Below are positions 51,784-60,858 of a stretch of 64,000 bases of DNA, one piece after another. The notes beneath the pieces were generated by a model. The model was not told the DNA's origin. It worked only from the letters and a program-made list of their open reading frames with translations, and did no database searches. Each line of letters starts with the position of its first letter. The stretch's first letter is position 1. The stretch is from Natronococcus sp. A-GB7 (lineage in GTDB: Archaea > Halobacteriota > Halobacteria > Halobacteriales > Natrialbaceae), in assembly GCF_029688865.1 (NCBI RefSeq), contig NZ_JARUKV010000002.1, forward strand, positions 186,001 to 250,000, in the 5' to 3' direction. The position numbers and the translations under genes were made by a program.

Positions 51784-52413
51784 ATGGGCGGAACCTCCGG
51801 CGAGGAACGGTCGACGACGCTCGGCGAGGATCTCGACGAGACGACCGCGGCGATCATGGAGGCAGTGTACCGGGCGCTGTCGCACAACGGGTATCCCGCG
51901 ACGACGATGTCCGAGATCGCCGCGGAGTTCGAGAAGAGCAAGTCGCTGCTGTACTACCATTACGAGAGCAAGGAGGAGATCCTCAACGACTTCTTCGCCC
52001 ACCTCTGTGAACGGCTCGAGGCGACGCTCGTCGAAGACCCCTACGACGACCCGCACGAGCAGCTCCTGGCCCTGATCGACCGACTGCTGCCGGCGGGGAT
52101 GGACGACGAGTCGCTCCGATTTCGGCGTGCGTTCTTCGAGATCCGGTCGCAGGCCCCGCACAACCAGTCCTACCACGAACAGATCGAGCGCTCGGACGAG
52201 ATCATCCTCGAGGCGCTGACCGAGACGGTCCGACGGGGCGTCGACGAGGGACGGTTCGCCGACGTCGACCCTGAACGGGAGGCCGAACTCCTCTTTTCGA
52301 CGATCTACGGCATCATGGAACGAGGCGTCACCCTGGAGGATCGAGCGCTCATCGAGCGCAACAAGGCGACCCTACACGACCGAATCGACCGCTGGCTGCT
52401 CGAGGACGGGTGA
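51784..52413 (+). CDS. TetR/AcrR family transcription regulator
   Basis: The 209-residue regulator starts at ATG 51784 (MGGTSGEERSTTLGEDLDE). Its HTH is ALSHNGYPATTMSEIAAEFEKSKSLLYYHYESKEEIL (about 30-68), the standard TetR fold; the all-helical ligand domain follows. Two palindromic sites of the CTGAC...GTCAG type lie downstream at 52770 and 53781 before neighbouring genes, and are likely its operators. TetR proteins are usually repressors released by a ligand; the ligand is unknown. Confidence 0.9.
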   Translation: MGGTSGEERSTTLGEDLDETTAAIMEAVYRALSHNGYPATTMSEIAAEFEKSKSLLYYHYESKEEILNDFFAHLCERLEATLVEDPYDDPHEQLLALIDRLLPAGMDDESLRFRRAFFEIRSQAPHNQSYHEQIERSDEIILEALTETVRRGVDEGRFADVDPEREAELLFSTIYGIMERGVTLEDRALIERNKATLHDRIDRWLLEDG

Positions 52414-52486
52414 GGACGAGTCGGAGGCAGACGGCTCGACGAGCGACGAATCACGTCCGGCTCCGACGGGGTCTCCAGCCCCGTTC

Positions 52487-52735
52487 TCAGAACACGAAGA
52501 GCAGCCAGAACACCCACATGAGGAAGTTGACGGCACCGAGGACGCCGATCATGACGCCGACCCACCGTCGCTCCATGATCCGAACCAGGTTGTACCCGCT
52601 GTAGGCCGCAAGCGCACCGAGCAGCGGCACGAACAGTGAGGCGATCGCCGCACCGATACCGTTCCAGACGTGGAACTTCGACTCGTCGTGTGCTCGCCTG
52701 AAGTCGTCCGAGAGACTCGTCTTCGAGTTGCTCAT
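52487..52735 (-). CDS. small two-helix membrane protein
   Basis: The 82-residue protein has a charged N-terminus (MSNSKTSLSDDFRRAHDESKF) and two helices (IGAAIASLFVPLLGALAAYS and WVGVMIGVLGAVNFLMWVFW). Its promoter has a TetR-type operator directly upstream of the TATA box (TTTATATG, 52764-52769 region), so it is likely the main target of the neighbouring regulator. Function unknown; it may help move or sense lipids. Confidence 0.75.
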   Translation of the reverse strand: MSNSKTSLSDDFRRAHDESKFHVWNGIGAAIASLFVPLLGALAAYSGYNLVRIMERRWVGVMIGVLGAVNFLMWVFWLLFVF

Positions 52736-52769
52736 GAAACGTTCGTCCTTCGTACCGCCAGCATATAAA

Positions 52770-52785
52770 CTGACCGTTCAGTCAG
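52770..52785. promoter_or_regulatory. TetR-type operator 1
   Basis: CTGAC, 6 bases, GTCAG is an inverted repeat that overlaps the core promoter of the small membrane protein gene (start 52735). The sequence CTGACCGTTCAGTCAG resembles haloarchaeal TetR operators (from memory). The nearest regulator gene is 51784-52413. Confidence 0.6.
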
Positions 52786-52850
52786 GACGAGGGTGGCGGC
52801 GTCGACCGTAGCCGATTGCGAGCGGTGACGGCCGTCCAGCGGACAAAAAC

Positions 52851-53612
52851 CTACGCGATCGGATCGGCTGACTCCCGGTCGAGGCTCGCCTCGAGCACCG
52901 CCGACAGCTGCGCCCGAACCGTCGCCCTCGAGTCCGGCGGACAGCGCTCGACGATCGGCTCGAGCCACCGCGATCGGTTCGGCGGACAGCGCCGTCGGTC
53001 GGTCGAAACTCGGGCTCCGGACCGAGGAGCGCGGACGCAGTACCCGAGCGTGCTGCCGTGCCGTGCCAGCTCCCGTCGCGGTCCGACGTCCGCGAGAAGC
53101 GCCGCGAGTTCGACCGCACAGCCCGTCAGTGCGCCGATCCGGCGCGCTTCGTCTCCCTCGGGAGCCGCGGATCGGGACTCGGCCGCGAGCATCGCCTGGC
53201 CCTCCTGGACGGCTCGCGTCGCCTCGGCCAGCGTCTCGAGACAGCGTTCGACGAGTGCCGGCTCGGCGTCGAACCTCGCCGTCAGCCCGAACGCCGTCGA
53301 CTCGAGGAGATCCCCGAGCAGAACGTCGTCCGTCGGCTTGCGGCCGGTCCGTCGGCCGTACTCGACGGCCCTGCGGTGGAGACGCGTCTGTAACGAGACG
53401 AGCTCCAGCGAGGCGGCGATCGGCACCAGCGCCTCGAGCGAGCGCTCGTCACCGAGCCCGTCGGCCATCGCCAGAAACACCTGGCCGTGGATCCGCGGCC
53501 GGCCGAGTTCGAGTACCTCCTCGGGGGAGCGCTCGAACGCGCCGGGTTCGGGCAGGTTCGCCCGGATCGCGTCTTCGATCGCCACCCGTCGCTGCGCGAT
53601 CGTCCGTCTCAT
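52851..53612 (-). CDS. polyprenyl-synthetase-like protein, probably non-catalytic
   Basis: The 253-residue protein starts at ATG 53612 (MRRTIAQRRVAIEDAIRANL). It resembles the polyprenyl diphosphate synthase fold: GRPRIHGQVFLAMADGLG (in place of GGKRxRP), AASLELVSLQTRLHRRAVEY (where DDxxD should be), RRTGRKPTDDVLLGDLLEST, and ALTGCAVELAALLAD (like the KTGAL segment). Both Asp-rich motifs that bind Mg-pyrophosphate are missing, so catalysis is unlikely; a binding or regulatory role fits. The C-terminal 60 residues are Arg-rich and less convincing, and a frameshift there cannot be excluded. It shares a TetR-type operator upstream. Confidence 0.7.
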   Translation of the reverse strand: MRRTIAQRRVAIEDAIRANLPEPGAFERSPEEVLELGRPRIHGQVFLAMADGLGDERSLEALVPIAASLELVSLQTRLHRRAVEYGRRTGRKPTDDVLLGDLLESTAFGLTARFDAEPALVERCLETLAEATRAVQEGQAMLAAESRSAAPEGDEARRIGALTGCAVELAALLADVGPRRELARHGSTLGYCVRAPRSGARVSTDRRRCPPNRSRWLEPIVERCPPDSRATVRAQLSAVLEASLDRESADPIA

Positions 53613-53731
53613 GGCCGTCTCCGCCGTGGGCTCCCCGACGAGGTGCTCTCGGGGCAGAGATTGCCTCCAGCAGTTCGTTCCAGAATTCCAATCACTTGAG
53701 TGCGTCTCTGTGGATCGAGTGCGATCGACAT
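53609..53731 (-). CDS. possible 40-residue leader frame overlapping the next start
   Basis: ATG 53731 opens a 40-codon frame beginning MSIALDPQRRTQVIGILER that stops with TGA overlapping ATG 53612 (ATGA). It lies about 50 bases after the predicted transcription start at 53783. It could be a small coupled protein or simply leader DNA; its composition (Arg/Ser-rich end) is weak evidence. Confidence 0.3.
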   Translation of the reverse strand: MSIALDPQRRTQVIGILERTAGGNLCPESTSSGSPRRRRP

Positions 53732-53780
53732 CGATTCTCCGCGCTGACCCCGACCGACACCGTCGTCGGTCGGCACCGTG

Positions 53781-53800
53781 CTGACCGAACGGTTGGTCAG
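53781..53800. promoter_or_regulatory. TetR-type operator 2
   Basis: CTGACC...GGTCAG (20 bases, 6-bp arms, imperfect inner bases) lies at the predicted start site of minus-strand transcription, just downstream of a TATA-like ACTTATTT (53806-53813). Its outer bases match operator 1, so the same TetR protein may control the polyprenyl-synthetase-like gene. Confidence 0.55.
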
Positions 53801-53855
53801 GAGGTGAAATAAGTATTGCGTCGTTCGATCGCCCCTGGAACGCCCGAGCGGGATC

Positions 53856-55142
53856 TCAGATCGATTCGATCGCCCGGTCCAGGTCGGCGATCACGTCCTC
53901 GGGGTCCTCGATGCCGACCGAGAGCCGGACGAGGTCGTCGGTGACGCCGCTGGCGAGTTTCTCCTCCGCGGAGAGCTGCTGGTGGGTCGTACTCGCGGGG
54001 TGGATGATCAGGGTCTTCGCGTCGCCGACGTTCGCCAGCAGGCTCGTCAGGTCGACCTCGTTGCAGACGGTCTCGGCGGCGTCGTAGCCTCCCTCGAGTC
54101 CGAACGTGATCATCCCGCCGTAGCCCCCGTCGAGGTACTCACTGGCGTGCTCGTGGGTCTCGTGGCTCTCGAGGCCGGGGTAGGTGACCCAGTCGACCTC
54201 GGGGTGGCCCTCGAGATACTCCGCGACGGCCATCGCGTTCTCGCAGTGTTTCTCCATTCGCAGCGGGAGAGACTCGAGTTTCTGCAGCGTGACCCAGGCA
54301 TCGAACGGCGACTGCTGGTTACCCAGGTCCCGCAGCCCGCGGGTGCGGGCGGCGATGGCGAACGCCTGTTCGCCGAACGTCTCGTAGAAGTCGATCCCGT
54401 GATAGGCGGGATTCGGTTCGGTGAGTTCGGGATAGTCGCCCTCCGGCCAGGGGAACGTGCCGCCGTCGACGAGCACGCCGCCGACGGTCGAGCCCGCCCC
54501 GTGGATCCACTTCGTCGTCGAGTTCCAGACGAGGTCGGCGCCGTGTTCGATCGGCCGGCACAGATAGGGCGTCGCGAACGTGTTGTCGACGAACAGCGGC
54601 ACGTCGTGGTCGTGGGCGATGTCGGCGATGCGTTCGATATCCGGAGTGACCAGCGCCGGGTTGCCGATCGTCTCGAGGTGAACGAAGGCGGTATCGTCGT
54701 CGATCGCCTCGGCGTAGGCGTCGTAGTCGAGCGTGTCGACGAACGTCGTCTCGATGCCGCGTTTCGCGACGGTGTGGGTGAGGTAGGTGTAGGTGCCGCC
54801 GTACAGCGACGACGAGGAGACGATGTTGTCGCCGACGTCCGCGAGGATGAACGTCGCCAGATCGAACGCGGCCATCCCCGACGAGGTGGCGAGGGCGCCG
54901 ACGCCGCCCTCGAGGGTCGCGATGCGTTCCTCGAGCATCGCGTTCGTCGGGTTCATGATCCGCGAGTAGATGTTTCCGAACTCCTCTAAACCGAACAGCG
55001 CCGCGGCGTGATCGGTATCCTCGAACTCGTAGGAGGTCGTCTGGTAGATCGGCGGCGCCCGCGCGCCCGTCGTCGGGTCGGGGTCGTGGCCGGCGTGAAC
55101 GCTGTTCGTCGCGAATCGGCGGTCGTCCTGATCGTCGCTCAT
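53856..55142 (-). CDS. metY: O-acetylhomoserine sulfhydrylase MetY
   Basis: The 428-residue PLP enzyme of the Cys/Met-metabolism family converts O-acetylhomoserine and sulfide to homocysteine. The PLP lysine is in VWNSTTKWIHGAGST, with YSRIMNPTNAMLEER, SSGMAAFDLATF and DNTFATPYLCRPIEHGAD. The long, acidic C-terminus (GIEDPEDVIADLDRAIES) is typical of MetY rather than MetB/MetC. No metX (homoserine acetyltransferase) gene is adjacent. The gene starts at ATG 55142. Confidence 0.92.
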   Translation of the reverse strand: MSDDQDDRRFATNSVHAGHDPDPTTGARAPPIYQTTSYEFEDTDHAAALFGLEEFGNIYSRIMNPTNAMLEERIATLEGGVGALATSSGMAAFDLATFILADVGDNIVSSSSLYGGTYTYLTHTVAKRGIETTFVDTLDYDAYAEAIDDDTAFVHLETIGNPALVTPDIERIADIAHDHDVPLFVDNTFATPYLCRPIEHGADLVWNSTTKWIHGAGSTVGGVLVDGGTFPWPEGDYPELTEPNPAYHGIDFYETFGEQAFAIAARTRGLRDLGNQQSPFDAWVTLQKLESLPLRMEKHCENAMAVAEYLEGHPEVDWVTYPGLESHETHEHASEYLDGGYGGMITFGLEGGYDAAETVCNEVDLTSLLANVGDAKTLIIHPASTTHQQLSAEEKLASGVTDDLVRLSVGIEDPEDVIADLDRAIESI

Positions 55143-55234
55143 AGCAGTGACCTCAGACCCACAGGCAATAAAATCACCAGTCGATTATGTTCGGGAAACC
55201 GACGGACGTGAACGGCTCGAGGGGATGCGGCGCG

Positions 55235-56758
55235 CTACTCGAGCAGCGGCTCGCCGGTCATCTCCGGTGGCTGGTCGAGCCCGATCAGCTCGAGGATCGT
55301 CGGCGCGATGTCGGCGAGGGTGCCGCCCGGCCGAACCGCCCGTCCGCCACTGGTGCCGTCGGGGGCGAGGTAGATGAACGGTACCTCGTTGTAGGTGTGG
55401 GCGGTGTGGGGCTCCTCCTCGGTCCCCATGTCGTCGGCGTTGCCGTGGTCGGCCGTGATGAGGACGTGCGAGCCGGCAGCCTCGAGGGCGTCGACGAGCC
55501 GACCCAGCTGGGTGTCGACCGCTTCGACGGCCTCGATGGCGGCCTCGTAGTCGCCCGTGTGCCCGACCATGTCGGGGTTTGCGTAGTTGAGTACGAGTAC
55601 GTCCGGATCGTCGGTCTCAGTGGTGTCGATCGCCGTGTCGGTCACCTCGGGCGCGCTCATCTCGGGCTGGCGGTCGTACGTCGGGACGTCCGGACTCTCG
55701 ACGATCTTCCGAACCTCGCCGTCGAACTCGACCTCGCGGCCGCCGTTCAGGAAGTAGGTGACGTGGGCGTACTTCTCCGATTCGGCGATCCGGAGCTGCG
55801 TCTTCCCGTGATCGGCGAGCACCTCTCCGAGCACGTTCTCCGGCTGGTTCGGCGGGTAGGCGACCGGCAGGTCGAACGTCTTGTCGTACTGGGTTAGCAT
55901 GACGACCTCGACGTCCGGCGGGTGGGTCTCGATCTCGTCCGCCCAGTCCTCGGGCCGGATGTCCGCGAGCATTCGGGTGAGCTGGCGGGCCCGATCGGAA
56001 CGGAAGTTGAACCAGACGACCGAGTCGCCGTCCTCGAGTGCCGCCTCACCTGCTACGAGGGTCGGATCGACGAACTCGTCCGTCTCGCCGCGATCGTAGG
56101 AGTCCTCGACCGCCTCGACGGCGGAGTCGGCCTCGTACTTCGCCTCCCGCTCGACGATCGCGTCGTAGGCCTGCTTGGTTCGCTCCCAGTTCTGGTCGCG
56201 GTCCATCGCGTAGTACCGACCCGAAACGGTGGCGACGTTGCCAGTTCCGTGCTCGTCGACGACGTCCTCGAGCTCGGCCAGGTACTCCCGGCCCCCGGTC
56301 GGCGACGTGTCTCGCCCGTCCGTGATCGCGTGGGTGACGGCCTCGACCTCACGGTCGCCGGCCAGCTCGATCAGCGCGTGGAGGTGTTCTTGATCGGCGT
56401 GAACCCCGCCGTCGCTGACGAGGCCCAGGAAGTGGACTCGGCCGTCGTTCTCGCGAGCCTGCTCGAAGGCGGACTCGATCGCGGCGTTCTCGCGAAAGGA
56501 GCCGTCGGCGATCGAGTCCGAAACCCGCGTGTACTCCTGGTAGACGACCCGGCCGGCCCCGATGTTCAGATGGCCGACCTCGCTGTTGCCCATCTGGCCG
56601 TCCGGCAGGCCGACGCGGCGGCCGGCGACCTCGAGGCGGCCGCTGGCGCCCGCCTCCGAGAGCCGATCGAACGCCGGCGTGTCGGCCGCTTTCACCGCGT
56701 CCCGTCCCGTGTCGTCGCCGAGCCCCCAGCCGTCGAGGATGATCAGCGCAGCGTCCAT
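55235..56758 (-). CDS. gpmI: 2,3-bisphosphoglycerate-independent phosphoglycerate mutase
   Basis: This 507-residue Mn-dependent iPGM of glycolysis/gluconeogenesis has IILDGWGLGDD (metal-binding D9), the catalytic Ser59 in MGNSEVGHLNIGAG, HAITDGRDTSP, and C-terminal metal ligands in LNYANPDMVGHTG and ADHGNADDM. It interconverts 2- and 3-phosphoglycerate. It is on the same strand as metY, 92 bases apart, and divergent from nurA. Confidence 0.94.
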   Translation of the reverse strand: MDAALIILDGWGLGDDTGRDAVKAADTPAFDRLSEAGASGRLEVAGRRVGLPDGQMGNSEVGHLNIGAGRVVYQEYTRVSDSIADGSFRENAAIESAFEQARENDGRVHFLGLVSDGGVHADQEHLHALIELAGDREVEAVTHAITDGRDTSPTGGREYLAELEDVVDEHGTGNVATVSGRYYAMDRDQNWERTKQAYDAIVEREAKYEADSAVEAVEDSYDRGETDEFVDPTLVAGEAALEDGDSVVWFNFRSDRARQLTRMLADIRPEDWADEIETHPPDVEVVMLTQYDKTFDLPVAYPPNQPENVLGEVLADHGKTQLRIAESEKYAHVTYFLNGGREVEFDGEVRKIVESPDVPTYDRQPEMSAPEVTDTAIDTTETDDPDVLVLNYANPDMVGHTGDYEAAIEAVEAVDTQLGRLVDALEAAGSHVLITADHGNADDMGTEEEPHTAHTYNEVPFIYLAPDGTSGGRAVRPGGTLADIAPTILELIGLDQPPEMTGEPLLE

Positions 56759-56858
56759 ACCCGAGGGCTGCGCGGCCTCCCGTAACTAGCTGTCGCTGTC
56801 GGCCAACGTCGCGGCGCCGACCGCGAGATATTTGAAAGCGGGGCGAAAGGTCACTGCC

Positions 56859-58130
56859 ATGACCCTCGATCCGGTCCACTTCGACGGGATCGCCGAGCTC
56901 GCGGGGCGGATCGACCACGGCGCCGACGAGCGGGATCGGCGGGCGTTCGCCGAGACCGTCTGGGAGGAGTTCCTCGATCCGCTCCGTCAGAACGGCCGGG
57001 TCGTCCTCGAGCCGATCGACGACCGGTCCCGGCGGCTGGTCGACTGCGAGGACGTGGCGCTGACCGATCGGCCGTTCCCGACCGAGCACGGCCTCGACGC
57101 CGGGACGATCAATCCGACGACGTTCAAGAACGGCCTCGTCATCGACGTCGCCCAGGCGGCGATGAGCGCGACGCCGAGCGACCTCGAGCTCCACCGCTCG
57201 CGAACGGCGGTGATGACGGTTCACTCGAGCGACGCGACCGCCAGCGTCGACAACGAGGAATGGGATCGCTTCGACGAGGAGACGAGCAAGCGACGGGTGA
57301 TCCGAATCGGCCGCCTGGATCGGTTTGCCGAGGGCGTCGTCCACGCGCTGGCGCTCTATCTCGCCGAGAGCGAACACGCCCACGAGCACGCCGACGCGGT
57401 GTCGGATCTGCTCGTCCTCGACGGTCCCCTCTACCCGCGCGGTCTGCTTCGCTGGGCCGACCAGCACCCCGACCTCGCCGACTTCCTGCTCGAGGACCCC
57501 CGGCCGACGACGGTGCTCGAGAACTACGTCCGGCTCGTCGAGCGCTTCGTCGAACGCGATGTCCCCCTCGTCGGGTTCGTCAAGAACCCGGCGACGAAGG
57601 CGATCACCCGGGCGGTCCGGGAGACGACCGACGCGAGCGCGCCCTGGACGAACGACGCCGCGATGTTCACCCGGCTGCTCGAGCGCGGCGAGTACGTCGA
57701 CGACGTCGACGGCGAGCGCTGGGAACGGGACACCTCGGCGCTGACGTACACGAACTGGTTTCGTTCCCGGGCCGGCGTCGACCGCCCGCTCTCTGTCGAC
57801 GGCGACGCGCTCGGAATCGACCGCGAACTGTCTCCGGAGGCGTACGAGGTCACCTTCTTCGTCGTCTACGACCCCCGCAACGACCTGCTGTACCGGATCG
57901 AAGCTCCCTACGCCGTCACCCGCGACCGGGAGACCCGCGAACGGCTCACGATCCAGCTGCTCCAGGACGTCGCCGTCGCCCACGGGCCCCCCACGATCGT
58001 CGGCAAGGCCGACGAGCTCGCCCGGATCAGCGCCCCCGAGAAGCGCTCGCTTCGCGAGACCCTCGAGACTCGCTTCGAGACGAGTCAGGACCGCAGCTAC
58101 GACGAGCACCGCTGGCTCGAGGACTACTGA
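56859..58130 (+). CDS. nurA: NurA-type DNA end-resection nuclease
   Basis: The 423-residue protein starts at ATG 56859 with TATTTGAA 27 bases upstream. Its pattern LLVLDGPLYPRGLLRW, GFVKNPATKAITRAV, YTNWFRSRAG, FFVVYDPRNDLLYRIEAPYA and QDVAVAHGPPTIVGKADELA follows the haloarchaeal NurA family; the catalytic Asp is in LDGPLYPRG. NurA works with the HerA helicase (encoded at 61543) and Mre11-Rad50 to resect DNA ends for homologous recombination. Confidence 0.85.
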   Translation: MTLDPVHFDGIAELAGRIDHGADERDRRAFAETVWEEFLDPLRQNGRVVLEPIDDRSRRLVDCEDVALTDRPFPTEHGLDAGTINPTTFKNGLVIDVAQAAMSATPSDLELHRSRTAVMTVHSSDATASVDNEEWDRFDEETSKRRVIRIGRLDRFAEGVVHALALYLAESEHAHEHADAVSDLLVLDGPLYPRGLLRWADQHPDLADFLLEDPRPTTVLENYVRLVERFVERDVPLVGFVKNPATKAITRAVRETTDASAPWTNDAAMFTRLLERGEYVDDVDGERWERDTSALTYTNWFRSRAGVDRPLSVDGDALGIDRELSPEAYEVTFFVVYDPRNDLLYRIEAPYAVTRDRETRERLTIQLLQDVAVAHGPPTIVGKADELARISAPEKRSLRETLETRFETSQDRSYDEHRWLEDY

Positions 58131-58174
58131 GAGCTAGCTAGAAGCTATACAATCCAGCCACTGCGATAGCCAGT

Positions 58175-58972
58175 ATGGCTGAATTCGAGGGTCGTATCGC
58201 CGGCCATCCTACCGTCCGCTTCGGAAACGGCGACCGACCGCTGGTTATTATTCCCGGATTGAGCGATGCGCTGCAAGGCAGTGAGACCTCTCGATTTACT
58301 CGGCTGCTGCTGAAGCGATACTATATGCGGGCGTTCGCCGACGACTACGACGTCTACATCGTCAGTCGCCCACGCGAACTTCCGGCCGATACGACGACCC
58401 GCAAACTCGCTGCAAACTACGCGGCAGTACTGGAAGAGATCGGTCAGGCGGCTGTCCTTGGCATGTCGATGGGCGGGCTTATCGCCCAGTACATCGGTAG
58501 CGATCATCCCGCCAATGTACAGAAACTCGTCGTGTCCCTCGCAGGGCCACGTCTGAGCGAGTCGGGAACGGATCACGTTTCGACGTGGCTCGACAGCGCA
58601 CGCGAGGGTCGGTGGAGCGAGGTTTACCTCGGCTCCGTCGAAGCCACGTATTCGTCGACCGGAGCGCGCGCCGCCTACGGCACGCTGCTACAGCTTCCCG
58701 GGGTCGTGAGGCAACCACCGTACCCGAACGATTTCGTTGCGTCGGCGCGGGCCTGTCTCGACCACGATTCGACCGCAGTGCTATCGTCGATCGAACCTGA
58801 AACCCTGGTTCTCGGTGGTGAACTGGACGTTCTCTTCGATGCCGACGACCTCCGATCGATGGGGGAGACGATTCCGGACGCGACCGCCCGAATCCTCGAG
58901 GGGACCGGACACGGAGCGTTCGAGGAGCGAAGAACGGAATTTACCGAAGCGATCACCGCGTTCCTCTGGTAG
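58175..58972 (+). CDS. alpha/beta hydrolase, second copy
   Basis: The 265-residue hydrolase has LVIIPGLSDAL, nucleophile LGMSMGG (Ser near 91), an Asp/Glu in LGGELDVLFD and His in GTGHGAFEE. It is shorter at the N-terminus than the enzyme at 36069 and is only distantly similar. Substrate unknown. It follows nurA by 44 bases. Confidence 0.85.
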   Translation: MAEFEGRIAGHPTVRFGNGDRPLVIIPGLSDALQGSETSRFTRLLLKRYYMRAFADDYDVYIVSRPRELPADTTTRKLAANYAAVLEEIGQAAVLGMSMGGLIAQYIGSDHPANVQKLVVSLAGPRLSESGTDHVSTWLDSAREGRWSEVYLGSVEATYSSTGARAAYGTLLQLPGVVRQPPYPNDFVASARACLDHDSTAVLSSIEPETLVLGGELDVLFDADDLRSMGETIPDATARILEGTGHGAFEERRTEFTEAITAFLW

Positions 58973-59106
58973 ATCTTCGAGAGTCCGTTCGGCGTCTGTG
59001 CGTTCGCTTCAGAGAAGACGTCCGCCCGAAGTTCCGAGTCGGGCCGGTGATTTGCGAAAGTTACAACAGGACCGCGATTCGGATTTCGAGCGGCGTAACT
59101 CCACTA

Positions 59107-59757
59107 TCAAGGGCCGAAAGCCGCGATATCGGCGCCCACCGTCGCCAGCGCGTCGGCGGGGTTCGGATCGCTGTCGGCCAGGTGTGTGTACCGGTGGTCC
59201 GGGACGCTCGCCAGTGCTTCCGTGACCGCCTCGCTGTAGGCCTCGACGCCCGGTTCCGTCGGGTCCTCGCCGCCCCAGACGTCCCGGATGACGGTCATCG
59301 AGTCGATGCGAACCTCGAGCCTGCGGGGCTCGTAGCGGGCAAGCAGCTCGGAGAGTCCGAGCTGGAGGGCGACGTACTCGGCGGTGTTGTTCCCCGCGCG
59401 GGAGCCGACGGGGCGGCCGAGACGGGCGAGTTGGTCCCCTTCAGCGTCCAGGATGACGGCGCCCGCTCCCGCGGGGCCGGGGTTGCCGCGCGAACTGCCG
59501 TCGACGTAGAGGACGAAGGCGTCGCCCGCCGGGTCGGGAACGGGTGGCCGGCTGAGTCCCGACGCCAGCAGCTCCTCGAGTGCGGACCGCAGCTCGTCCC
59601 GGGTGGTACTGGGATCGAACAGCCCGCCGTAGCCGGGGACAGCGTCGTCTACGGCGTCGGTGGCGGTCGCCACCTCGTAGCCGACGTCCGCAAGGACCTC
59701 GTCGACGAGCGCGGCGAGTGGCGAGAGATGTTCGGCCGGGAGCGGGTCGTCGGTCAC
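59107..59757 (-). CDS. rnhA: ribonuclease HI family protein with N-terminal extension
   Basis: This 216-residue protein starts at GTG 59757 (MTDDPLPAEHLSPL). The RNase H core (about 85-216) has the DEDD set: Asp in VLYVDGSSRGNPGPAG, Glu in NNTAEYVALQLGL, Asp in EVRIDSMTVIRDVWGG and Asp in NPADALA. It removes RNA from RNA-DNA hybrids and primers. The N-terminal about 80 residues are an extra domain, acidic, not a typical hybrid-binding domain. It lies between nurA and herA. Confidence 0.88.
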   Translation of the reverse strand: MTDDPLPAEHLSPLAALVDEVLADVGYEVATATDAVDDAVPGYGGLFDPSTTRDELRSALEELLASGLSRPPVPDPAGDAFVLYVDGSSRGNPGPAGAGAVILDAEGDQLARLGRPVGSRAGNNTAEYVALQLGLSELLARYEPRRLEVRIDSMTVIRDVWGGEDPTEPGVEAYSEAVTEALASVPDHRYTHLADSDPNPADALATVGADIAAFGP

Positions 59758-60032
59758 GCTGCTCCCCTCCGGGCTCCGGCTTCGATCCCCGACCTCTCGC
59801 TTCCGGGCGGTCCCGTCGGCTGGTCGCACCACTGCATATCGGTCCTCGGAGGTCGAGCGGGATAACCCCTTCAGCTGTCACCGGGAGCAGGCCGTTTCGA
59901 ACCGGTCGGCTCCTCGAATCCCGGGAGCTCCCTCGAGCGATACTGGATGCAGGTAGCCAACTTAATAGCTGAACTAATTCACTCAGATCATCACACAAGC
60001 TATAACGGGGCATCGAAGAGTAGATAATCCCA

Positions 60033-60221
60033 ATGCCTGATGGAGAGAGCGAACGGGGCGCTATCACCTGTATCGCCTGCAGTACCGTCTATGCCGGGGA
60101 GATCTGGCCGGGTGGTTCGATTCGGCCAATTGGAAGACAGTCCTGCGAGTGCGGATCGACTGAGTTCGAGATCATCGAAGAGTCGGTCGGTACACCACCA
60201 AAGGAGAAGAAGACAGACTGA
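60033..60221 (+). CDS. small zinc-binding protein, paralogue of the one at 32631
   Basis: The 62-residue protein MPDGESERGAITCIACSTVY has CxxC and CxC (CECGS) and a charged C-terminus (PPKEKKTD). It is clearly a paralogue of 32631-32837, including the MPDGESER start. Which partner or substrate it serves is unknown; a role with nucleic acids would fit the zinc ribbon. Confidence 0.85.
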   Translation: MPDGESERGAITCIACSTVYAGEIWPGGSIRPIGRQSCECGSTEFEIIEESVGTPPKEKKTD

Positions 60222-60288
60222 CGTTCGGTCACTACGCCCAGGCAGCGATTCGATGGACTCGGGTTCGGGACGACTCGAGGACGCCGTC

Positions 60289-60618
60289 CTACGGATCCCG
60301 TTCGACCTCGAGTTCGACTGACTCCGGGTCGACGCCGATCCTGGCGAACTGGGTGCGGACGTGCTCTTTGGCCGCCTCGAGGGCCTGATCGCGGGTGTCG
60401 AATCCGCGGGGCATCGGCGACTCGAAGGCGAGGTTGACCTCCCGGCCGTCGACGACCTGCACGCTGCCGCCGCTGTCGACCTCGTAGAACTCGTCGCAGA
60501 TCCAGACGTACGCGGCGTCCTCGTCGGGTGCACCCCGGAACGAGGGGGGACGCTCCCCCCGCTCGTACACCGTTCCGGTGAGTTCGGTTCCGCCCGCGCG
60601 ACCGCGTACGATGAACAT
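60289..60618 (-). CDS. conserved protein, possibly DUF7113
   Basis: The 109-residue protein starts at ATG 60618 (MFIVRGRAGGTELTGTVYER), with TATA-like ATTTTTTG 28 bases upstream on its own strand. It has conserved aromatic segments (YVWICDEFYEVDSGGS) and a C-terminal helix. I recall similar haloarchaeal proteins as DUF7113, unverified. Function unknown. It is divergent from the winged-helix gene at 60859. Confidence 0.8.
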   Translation of the reverse strand: MFIVRGRAGGTELTGTVYERGERPPSFRGAPDEDAAYVWICDEFYEVDSGGSVQVVDGREVNLAFESPMPRGFDTRDQALEAAKEHVRTQFARIGVDPESVELEVERDP

Positions 60619-60858
60619 GTGTTCAGCTACGTCCCCCAGATGCAAAAAATACCCGCACTCGAGCCGCTTCGAGTTCGAATCGCTCGAAACTCGGCGCGTC
60701 CGATCGACGGCGTTCGGATGAGCGACGTCGACCGGCGGATTCGACTTCTGTCGGCGGCCAACGAACGGGTTTCGCGTGATCACTGGAAACGTATAAGATT
60801 CCTAACCCAAACTGTTTCGGGACCGGGTTTATTCCCGTAGCAGTACTGCGTTTGGATA

